DNA of 47,498 nt from an uncultured Bacteroidota bacterium. GTDB lineage: Bacteria; Bacteroidota; Bacteroidia; UKL13-3. The number at the start of each line of letters is the position of its first letter. Position 1 is the first letter of the stretch. This document shows, in pieces, positions 41,669-47,498 of the stretch. The DNA lies in assembly GCA_903897855.1 (NCBI GenBank), contig CAIUDH010000038.1, positions 1 to 47,498 of the forward strand, written 5' to 3'. The position numbers and the translations under genes are program-made. The notes under the pieces are model-generated. The model ran no database searches, was not told where the DNA came from, and worked only from the letters and a program-made list of their open reading frames with translations.

Positions 41669-42397
41669 ATGAACAACCAAATTCTTCCCAATCAAAATTC
41701 TGCTGCATCAAAAAGTGTTCAGGTAGAAGAGATGTTCGACAGTATATCGCCCAAATATGACCTGCTCAATCGAATCATGACCTTAGGTACCGATAAGGGA
41801 TGGCGAAAAAAAGCCATCAAAATGATGGAACCTTATCATCCTAAAACAATTCTCGATATTGCCACTGGCACCGCCGACTTTGCCATTGCGGCCCTTGCCC
41901 TTCAACCTGAGAAAGTAATCGGGATCGATATCTCTACCCAGATGATCGAGATCGGGAATCAAAAAATAAAGAAGCTGAATGCCCATCACATCATCACCTT
42001 ACAAGCAGCGAATAGTGAGGCCATACCCTTTGAAAATAATTATTTTGATGCCATCACCATTGGCTATGGCGTTCGCAACTTTGAAAATTTAGAGACCGGA
42101 CTGCAAGAAATTTATAGGGTGCTGAAACCCGGAGGTGTTCTGGTGATTCTTGAAACGTCGCAACCTACCTCAGCGTGGCAGAAATTTTGTGTAAGTTTGT
42201 ACACAACTAAAATAGTTCCGCTGATCGGTCGTTTAATTAGCAATAACGCCATTGCGTATCAATATTTAATTCATTCGGCTAGAAATTTCCCCTATGGTGA
42301 AGCATTTGTACAAATATTAAAACAACAAAATTTTAAATCAACAACATGCACTCCCTTATTATTTGGCGTAAGCAGCATCTATTTCGCCGTAAAATAG
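41669..42397 (+). CDS. ubiE: Demethylmenaquinone methyltransferase (UbiE/MenG)
   Basis: The product has about 242 residues from ATG 41669 (MNNQILPNQNSAASKS); a longer frame from 41612 overlaps the ligase gene and adds no conserved sequence. SAM-binding motifs: FDSISPKYDLLNRIMTLGTD (UbiE signature 1), ILDIATGTADFAIAAL (motif I), VIGIDIS, and YRVLKPGGVLVILE (signature 2). It performs the last step of menaquinone synthesis, C-methylating demethylmenaquinone. It overlaps the porT-like gene downstream by 52 bases. Confidence 0.93.
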   Translation: MNNQILPNQNSAASKSVQVEEMFDSISPKYDLLNRIMTLGTDKGWRKKAIKMMEPYHPKTILDIATGTADFAIAALALQPEKVIGIDISTQMIEIGNQKIKKLNAHHIITLQAANSEAIPFENNYFDAITIGYGVRNFENLETGLQEIYRVLKPGGVLVILETSQPTSAWQKFCVSLYTTKIVPLIGRLISNNAIAYQYLIHSARNFPYGEAFVQILKQQNFKSTTCTPLLFGVSSIYFAVK

Positions 42398-43074
42398 TTT
42401 TTTTGATTTTATTTTTGACCGCATTCACTAAAATCAATGCTCAATTTATCAATGCCAATTTATACGACTTGAAGAAATACCATTTTGGCTATGTTTTCGG
42501 CCCTGATATTTGCAATCTGAAAATTGTGAATAACCCTGATTTCCTTCTTGTCGACTCGGTTAAAAGCGTTGGTTACACTGGTGGCTTACAAGGGTTTCAC
42601 CTCGGTGCCTTAGCCGATTTTAGAATGGGCCAATCATTCAATCTCAGGGCTATGTTTACCATCTCCTTTGCCTATCGAAATATGAATTATGTTTTCACCA
42701 ATCCGAAAACACCAACCACCGCAAAAATGGAATCGACCTATTTAAATGTACCTATATTGATTAAATATAAAAGTGACTTACATGTGAACTGGCGGTATTA
42801 TTTAATTACGGGACCTCAATACAGTTACGATTTATCATCACAAAAAAACACCCGAAGAAGCGTGTCAGAGCCCATTGTAGCCTTAAAGCCCAATGGCTTA
42901 AGTTATGTGATGGGTTTTGGATGGGATATCTATTACCCCTACTTCAAATTTTCGCCTGAGATAAAATTAGTACAAAGTGTCAATAATATGCTTGTTAAAG
43001 ACAAATATATTTACTCCCAGGTACTTAGCGGTGTTTACCCGCGTTTTATTGTTTTATCCATCACTTTCGAGTAA
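42346..43074 (+). CDS. porT: PorT-like outer-membrane beta-barrel protein of the type IX secretion system
   Basis: The 242-residue product has a signal peptide (RRKIVFLILFLTAFTKINAQ), then YHFGYVFGPDICNLKIV and short barrel strands (GGLQGFHLGALADFRM, FNLRAMFTISFAYRNM, WRYYLITGPQYSY), ending with VLSITFE. Length, topology and position directly after ubiE match PorT/SprT of gliding and T9SS-bearing Bacteroidota, where the two genes are commonly adjacent. The ATG lies inside ubiE; no later ATG precedes the signal peptide. Generic PorT-family barrels are widespread, so the T9SS assignment leans on synteny. Confidence 0.75.
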   Translation: MHSLIIWRKQHLFRRKIVFLILFLTAFTKINAQFINANLYDLKKYHFGYVFGPDICNLKIVNNPDFLLVDSVKSVGYTGGLQGFHLGALADFRMGQSFNLRAMFTISFAYRNMNYVFTNPKTPTTAKMESTYLNVPILIKYKSDLHVNWRYYLITGPQYSYDLSSQKNTRRSVSEPIVALKPNGLSYVMGFGWDIYYPYFKFSPEIKLVQSVNNMLVKDKYIYSQVLSGVYPRFIVLSITFE

Positions 43075-43140
43075 AATAAAATCTTGAAAAATAAAACCAC
43101 CCTCAATTCATCACACTTAAACCAATTAATAAATTAATAT

Positions 43141-43914
43141 ATGTGGATTAAAATTACACGCCCTCTTGTATTCTTTGACCTTGAAACTACCGGTATGAGT
43201 TTAAGCACCGACCGTATCATCGAGTTATTCTATATTAAACTTTTCCCCGATGAAACCACCGAAGAGAAGCGTTTTTTACTCAATCCCAAAATGATGATTA
43301 ACCCTGCGGCTACGGCCGTGCATGGCTATAGCAACGAGGATGTAAAAGACTGCCCCACCTTTATGGATGTGGCACAGGAGCTGGCAACAACGTTCGAAAA
43401 TTGCGATTTCGCCGGATTCAACAGCAATAAATTCGACTACCCTATTTTGGTGGAAGAGTTTCTTCGTGTAGGAGTTCCATTTGAATCGGAGAACAGAAAA
43501 TTTATTGATGCCATGAGAATATTTCATGCGATGGAACCGCGAAATTTGACCGCTGCCTATAAATTTTATTGCGATAAAGACCTCGTCGATGCACATAGTG
43601 CGAAAGCCGATGTGGTAGCTACTTACGAAATTATTAAGGCGCAGGTAGTGCGTTATTCCGAAAAACTCGAAGGCACGCTCGATAAACTCCACGAATTTAG
43701 TGGGCAATCGGATAGTGCCGACCTGGCTGGAAGAATCAAATTCAATAAAGACAAAAAAGAAATTTTTGCATTCGGCAAACATAAAGACAAGGTTGTAACA
43801 GAAGTGTTCGAGAAGGAACCCAGCTATTATGATTGGATTATGAATGCCGATTTTAGCATGGATACGAAACGGGTACTCTCTAAAATTCGTTTACGTAGCT
43901 TTGGCAATAAATAA
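43141..43914 (+). CDS. DnaQ-like 3'-5' exonuclease with C-terminal DUF3820-like domain
   Basis: The 257-residue product is a DEDDh-type exonuclease: D13 and E15 (FFDLETTG), D99 (GFNSNKFDYPIL), H152 and D157 (HSAKADVVATYE). The C-terminal segment (about 205-257) reads FAFGKHKDKVVTEVFEKEP, then SYYDWIMNADF, a pattern of the small DUF3820-type module often fused to such nucleases. It probably acts in DNA repair or proofreading rather than as the polymerase epsilon subunit itself. The next gene is recQ, 60 bp away, suggesting a repair pair. Confidence 0.87.
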   Translation: MWIKITRPLVFFDLETTGMSLSTDRIIELFYIKLFPDETTEEKRFLLNPKMMINPAATAVHGYSNEDVKDCPTFMDVAQELATTFENCDFAGFNSNKFDYPILVEEFLRVGVPFESENRKFIDAMRIFHAMEPRNLTAAYKFYCDKDLVDAHSAKADVVATYEIIKAQVVRYSEKLEGTLDKLHEFSGQSDSADLAGRIKFNKDKKEIFAFGKHKDKVVTEVFEKEPSYYDWIMNADFSMDTKRVLSKIRLRSFGNK

Positions 43915-43974
43915 AAAATTCATATCACTTTTTTAAAGCCCTAAAGCACCCCAAAAAATCAGGTTTTAATTGCC

Positions 43975-45879
43975 ATGGCCACTCCTCATGAAATACTAAA
44001 AGAATACTGGGGGTTCGATGATTTTCGTCCGTTGCAATTGGATATTATCAAGGCCTGTTTAAATGGCGACGATGCCTTGGCCCTGCTTCCTACCGGCGGT
44101 GGTAAATCCTTGTGTTTTCAAGTCCCTGCACTCTGCAAAGAAGGCCTATGCCTGGTTGTAAGCCCCTTGATTGCCTTAATGAAAGACCAGGTGGAAAATT
44201 TACGAGATCGAAACATTCAAGCTGCCGCCATCTACAGTGGCATGAATAGTCGAGAAATTGAAACCATTTTAAATAATGCCGTGAATGGGGCCTATAAATT
44301 TTTGTATCTCTCGCCCGAAAGATTGCAGAATGAGCATGCGCAATCAAAAATAGCACAGATGAAAGTAAATTTGCTCGCGGTTGATGAAGCCCATTGCATC
44401 TCCCAATGGGGTTACGATTTCCGACCCGAATATCTGCAAATTGCTTCCATTCGAGAATTGCTCCATAAGGCCCCGGTGTTGGCGCTTACAGCCTCGGCCA
44501 CAGCGAGTGTGGTGACCGACATTCAAGACAAACTTGTATTTAAAAAACCACTTGTATTCCGGAAAAGCTTCGAGCGAAAAAATCTGCAATATGTAGTTCG
44601 TACCACCGATGATAAGTTTAATAAGCTCATTGAGATTTGTACTAAAGTGAAAGGGAGTGGATTAATTTACACACGCAATCGCAGGCTCACCCAAGAAATT
44701 TCTTCCTGGTTGCAGAATCATCAAATTAATAGCACCTACTACCACGCCGGATTGAGCAATAAACAACGCAACAAGATTCAGGAAGAGTGGATCCAAAATA
44801 AAACGAGGGTGATTGTTTGTACCAATGCTTTTGGTATGGGGATAGATAAGCCCGATGTTCGATTTGTGATTCATCATCAGATGCCTAGCTCCCTTGAAGC
44901 CTATTATCAGGAAGCTGGACGCGCAGGAAGAGACGGCAAAAAATCGTATTGTGTGGTGCTCCATCATCGAACCGATGAAGGGGATGCCCATCAATTACTC
45001 GAACAAAAATATGTTCCAAAACAAGAAGTGAAACGAATTTACGAACTCCTCTGCAACTACCTTAAAGTGCCCGTAGGATCGGGTTTGGAACAGAGTTATG
45101 AATTTGACCTGTCGCATTTTTGCAAAACTACCCAAGTGAAAGCCATCAGAGTGATGTCGGCATTAAAAGTGCTAGAAAGAAATGGACTCCTGCTTGCTAC
45201 ACCGCCGCTGTTCTCGCCTTCCAAATTACAACTCACCACCGATGTGAATACCCTTTATAATTATCAATTAAAAAACAAAACGCATCATGAAATCATCAAG
45301 AGTTTGGTACGAAGCTACGGTGGCATCTATGATTATTATATTCCTATAAATGAAACGGATATCGCCGAACGTACACCCAACACCTCTCCGACCCAAGTAA
45401 TATCGTGTTTACAACATCTTCACGACTTGCATTTCGCCGATTATATACCACAATCAGATACACCTAAGCTCTTTTTTATCGCAGCCCGACTGCCCACAAA
45501 CAACGTAGAAATAGATGAGGTGTTGCAAATCCAGCTTCAAAAAATAGAGCTAGACAAATTGAATAAAGCATTTTCCTATGCTTCACAAACAAGCCATTGC
45601 AGGAGCACCGAAATACTCCACTATTTTGACGAGTTAAACCCTAAACCATGTGGCGTCTGTGATGTTTGCTTATTGTATTTCAGTAAAGAATTGCCGAAAG
45701 AAAAATTCAACCTCTTGGCAAAGGAAATCGTTGCCTTGGTAACGACGAATAACCTTACTCTTTCAGCGCTCACCTCGAAACTACAACATCCCAAACATCA
45801 GATTGAAATTGTTCTGAAATATTTATTTTCCAACGAGCTCCTGAAATACGACAAGGAAAATAAAGTTATCAAGGGCTAA
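43975..45879 (+). CDS. recQ: ATP-dependent DNA helicase RecQ
   Basis: The 634-residue product has the RecQ motif 0 region (FDDFRPLQLDII), Walker A LPTGGGKS at 38-45, DEAH at 137-140 followed by CISQWGYDFRPEY, SATA, and motif VI QEAGRAGRDGK. A zinc-binding region (C-x15+-CGVCDVC near 559-566) marks the RQC module. The C-terminal tail may be a reduced HRDC-like region. It is a 3'-5' helicase of recombination and replication-fork repair. It is transcribed with the exonuclease upstream. Confidence 0.94.
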   Translation: MATPHEILKEYWGFDDFRPLQLDIIKACLNGDDALALLPTGGGKSLCFQVPALCKEGLCLVVSPLIALMKDQVENLRDRNIQAAAIYSGMNSREIETILNNAVNGAYKFLYLSPERLQNEHAQSKIAQMKVNLLAVDEAHCISQWGYDFRPEYLQIASIRELLHKAPVLALTASATASVVTDIQDKLVFKKPLVFRKSFERKNLQYVVRTTDDKFNKLIEICTKVKGSGLIYTRNRRLTQEISSWLQNHQINSTYYHAGLSNKQRNKIQEEWIQNKTRVIVCTNAFGMGIDKPDVRFVIHHQMPSSLEAYYQEAGRAGRDGKKSYCVVLHHRTDEGDAHQLLEQKYVPKQEVKRIYELLCNYLKVPVGSGLEQSYEFDLSHFCKTTQVKAIRVMSALKVLERNGLLLATPPLFSPSKLQLTTDVNTLYNYQLKNKTHHEIIKSLVRSYGGIYDYYIPINETDIAERTPNTSPTQVISCLQHLHDLHFADYIPQSDTPKLFFIAARLPTNNVEIDEVLQIQLQKIELDKLNKAFSYASQTSHCRSTEILHYFDELNPKPCGVCDVCLLYFSKELPKEKFNLLAKEIVALVTTNNLTLSALTSKLQHPKHQIEIVLKYLFSNELLKYDKENKVIKG

Positions 45880-45907
45880 ACCATTTCAATTTAGTAGTGC
45901 AAAAAAA

Positions 45908-45937
45908 AACTCAAAACAGCTTAGGCTATTTTGAGTT
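45908..45937 (-). terminator. Rho-independent terminator for the YceI gene
   Basis: AACTCAAAA-C-AGC-TTAG-GCT-A-TTTTGAGTT forms a 12-bp interrupted stem. On the minus strand it is followed by a run of nine T (plus-strand A run at 45901-45909), a textbook intrinsic terminator serving the minus-strand genes. The stem may also stop recQ transcripts. Confidence 0.75.
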
Positions 45938-46008
45938 TGAGAGGCAAACCATTTTAAGTAAATAGAGTGTGAGTATGACTATACTCCATTACAAAAACGG
46001 ATCGTTAA

Positions 46009-46566
46009 TTATTTTGCTGAAGGTTCTAAATTAACATCTACCGTGATTTTAATGTCGGAAGATATTTTATCCTTCACTGCTGCAGGAATGGCAATATTAT
46101 AATCGGCAAGTAAAATAGAAAATAGAGCATGGGCCGAAAGATTACCATTCTTCACTGTAAAGACAGCTGGTGTAACAACGTTTTTGGTAACCCCGTGCAT
46201 GGTTAAATCACCACTAATATTGGCATTATAGATACCATCCTTTTTGAAATTAATGGCACTCAGGTTCTCAATCTTACCTTTGAATGTTGCTTTTGGGAAT
46301 TTATCACTTTCTACATAATTCTCATTATAATGTTCCATCAGCAATGCTTTCTCAAATTCGAAAGCTTTCTGTAAAAGTGCGATATCAATTTGTCCGGTTT
46401 CTGTATTTAATATGCAGATAGACTTTTTATTGATCCCTTGGATATTTTCCAATGGAGTTTTAGATAAAAATGAAACTGTACCTGTTTTGGTAAAAAATTT
46501 CGATTGAGCGTTGGCGATATTCGCACAAACTAAAAACAAGGCCGCGATAAAAATGTTCTTGATCAT
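46009..46566 (-). CDS. YceI-family periplasmic lipocalin-like protein
   Basis: The 185-residue product has a signal peptide (MIKNIFIAALFLVCANIANA). The YceI barrel follows: FFTKTGTVSFLSKTPLENIQ, FPKATFKGKIENLSAIN, and GDLTMHGVTKNVVTPAVFTV, the most conserved stretch. YceI proteins bind amphiphilic ligands such as polyisoprenoids in the periplasm. It follows the OB-fold gene by 43 bp on the same strand and ends at the terminator at 45908-45937. Confidence 0.9.
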   Translation of the reverse strand: MIKNIFIAALFLVCANIANAQSKFFTKTGTVSFLSKTPLENIQGINKKSICILNTETGQIDIALLQKAFEFEKALLMEHYNENYVESDKFPKATFKGKIENLSAINFKKDGIYNANISGDLTMHGVTKNVVTPAVFTVKNGNLSAHALFSILLADYNIAIPAAVKDKISSDIKITVDVNLEPSAK

Positions 46567-46609
46567 TGAAAATAAAAAATTAGATTGTTTAAAATTAGAT
46601 TACTGAAAA

Positions 46610-47047
46610 TTATTTCTGAATAACACAACGAATTAAAACCACATCACTTAGAAACCCGGTACAAATACCTTTCATCACGATATCCTCTCCTACCTTTAAT
46701 TGGGTGGCCTCCATATTATGGGCTAAATCCATTTGGCAACTCACACTGCTCATATCAACATCTGTGCCAAGCAATACAGAGTATAGACCTTTATCATCTT
46801 TATCGATAGAAGTGATTTTACCTTTCACTGCAAGTACTTTTTCCTTTGGGGTAATACCAACATACATGGAGGTAGCTAATTTCTCATCATTGGTGAATTG
46901 CGCACAAAGCTCCACTGAAGTAACTTCAACATCCACTTTAGCGTCCACTAAATCGGTTGGCTTCCTATTATATTCACGGTATCCATACCAGCCACCAATT
47001 AAGGCAAGCACTGCCACGACAATTAAAATATATTTGAATGTTTTCAT
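46610..47047 (-). CDS. Membrane-anchored OB-fold protein (tRNA_anti-like)
   Basis: The product has about 145 residues from ATG 47047, where MKTFKYILIVVAVLALIGGW gives a clean N-terminal membrane anchor; a frame from 47092 adds 15 unlikely residues. The periplasmic part (about 35-145) reads VLAVKGKITSIDKDDKGLYS, VLLGTDVDMSSVSCQMD and VGEDIVMKGICTGFLSD, matching the small OB-fold of tRNA_anti-like proteins. Two cysteines (SSVSCQ and KGICTG) are conserved-looking. Function is unknown; it is paired with the YceI gene. Confidence 0.78.
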   Translation of the reverse strand: MKTFKYILIVVAVLALIGGWYGYREYNRKPTDLVDAKVDVEVTSVELCAQFTNDEKLATSMYVGITPKEKVLAVKGKITSIDKDDKGLYSVLLGTDVDMSSVSCQMDLAHNMEATQLKVGEDIVMKGICTGFLSDVVLIRCVIQK

Positions 47048-47089
47048 AAAAGAGGTATTAAAATTATAGATAATGTAATAATTCGTTAG

Positions 47090-47097
47090 CAAAAGTA
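47090..47097 (-). promoter_or_regulatory. -7 element TACTTTTG for the OB-fold/YceI operon
   Basis: On the minus strand TACTTTTG matches TAnnTTTG, 42 bp before the ATG at 47047. It lies upstream of the shorter start but overlaps the region of the longer frame, which supports the shorter start. Confidence 0.5.
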
Positions 47098-47301
47098 GTG
47101 GTAAAGATTCAATTTACCTCATTATATTAATGCCATCAATTCATAAATAAAGTTAAGAACTGTGAGAGAACAGCTACTGTTATCCAAGCTCTTTAAAAGG
47201 ACTGAAGTTGCCTTTCGACTGAGGTTTCTAATTTAGAAAACGGACCTGAGAAAGGACGCAAACGAAGTACTTAAGCCATCATGGCAATAGATGCCAAACA
47301 T

Positions 47302-47498
47302 CTATTTTAATTTAGATAAAGCCTTCTCTAGCATGGCGAACATATCAGGGATTTCTTCTTTTTTACAGGTACCCACGCTTATTCGGTACCATGGATTTTC
47401 TGTGGTTCCGCCAAAGGCAGAGAAAGGCACCACCGCCAACTTTGCTTCTGTCAATAAATAGGAAGTGACGTCGGATTGAGTATTTAACATTTTTCCAT
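47302..47498 (-). CDS. PLP-dependent class I/II aminotransferase, C-terminal part (cut by the window edge)
   Basis: The frame stays open to the right edge (GKMLNTQSDVTSYLLTEAKL) and ends ALSKLK. The LAVVPFSAFG segment and the YRISVGTCKKEEI segment, with the Arg that binds the substrate carboxylate, match the C-terminal domain of aspartate-aminotransferase-fold enzymes. About 64 residues of some 390 are present. The amino-acid specificity cannot be told from this end. Confidence 0.8.
   Translation of the reverse strand, partial: GKMLNTQSDVTSYLLTEAKLAVVPFSAFGGTTENPWYRISVGTCKKEEIPDMFAMLEKALSKLK

Overview
The window looks like a Bacteroidota chromosome, probably a free-living, gliding-type lineage. 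The signs are a SusC/SusD pair, a PorT-like type IX secretion (T9SS) component next to ubiE, a relic of a T9SS C-terminal sorting domain, menaquinone-type UbiE, lipoproteins with Bacteroidota-style lipoboxes, and promoter elements of the form TAnnTTTG in front of several genes with no obvious Shine-Dalgarno sequence.

It falls into two halves that meet at a tRNA-Leu(CAA) gene (25956-26037). The left half (about 1-25950) is visibly more AT-rich and is accessory DNA. Its outer part (1-2540) is a graveyard of mobile DNA: the edge of one IS, a complete IS3-type element that has destroyed an esterase-like gene, and truncated group II intron pieces. The core (2855-24163) is a phosphonate utilisation locus. 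It holds phnX-phnW (2-aminoethylphosphonate, AEP, to phosphonoacetaldehyde to acetaldehyde plus phosphate), a tightly overlapping operon encoding a PhnZ-like HD oxygenase, a second phosphonatase-like HAD hydrolase, a 12-TM DUF5690 membrane protein and a phosphonate-associated FAD oxidoreductase, and a SusC-SusD-phosphoesterase-TonB receptor operon. Further outward are a second YncE/alkaline-phosphatase fusion, a PIN-PhoH ATPase and a calcineurin-like phosphoesterase. Two direct copies of a 164-bp MITE-like element with IS21-like ends (2658-2821 and 25302-25465) bracket the whole locus. A small excisionase-like HTH gene lies between the right-hand copy and the tRNA.

Read together, the locus resembles a polysaccharide utilisation locus rebuilt for phosphonates. 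Proposed flow (inference): SusCD and a second TonB receptor capture phosphonate-bearing material at the cell surface; exported YncE/phosphatase fusions release a head group; the DUF5690 protein carries it across the inner membrane; PhnW/PhnX consume AEP; and the HD/HAD/FAD trio handles modified AEP such as 1-hydroxy- or N-methyl-AEP. No PhnY, PhnA, C-P lyase, phosphonate ABC transporter or dedicated regulator is visible in the window.

The right half (26051-47498) is ordinary chromosome: hscB, rseP, an outer-membrane protein, an MFS exporter, rhlE, rimO, then a run alaS - thioredoxin lipoprotein - tandem-fused D-Ala-D-Ala ligase - ubiE - porT, followed by a DnaQ-like exonuclease, recQ, a YceI lipocalin-like protein, an OB-fold protein and the 3' end of an aminotransferase. 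Coordinates of short sites were read by eye and can be off by a base or two.
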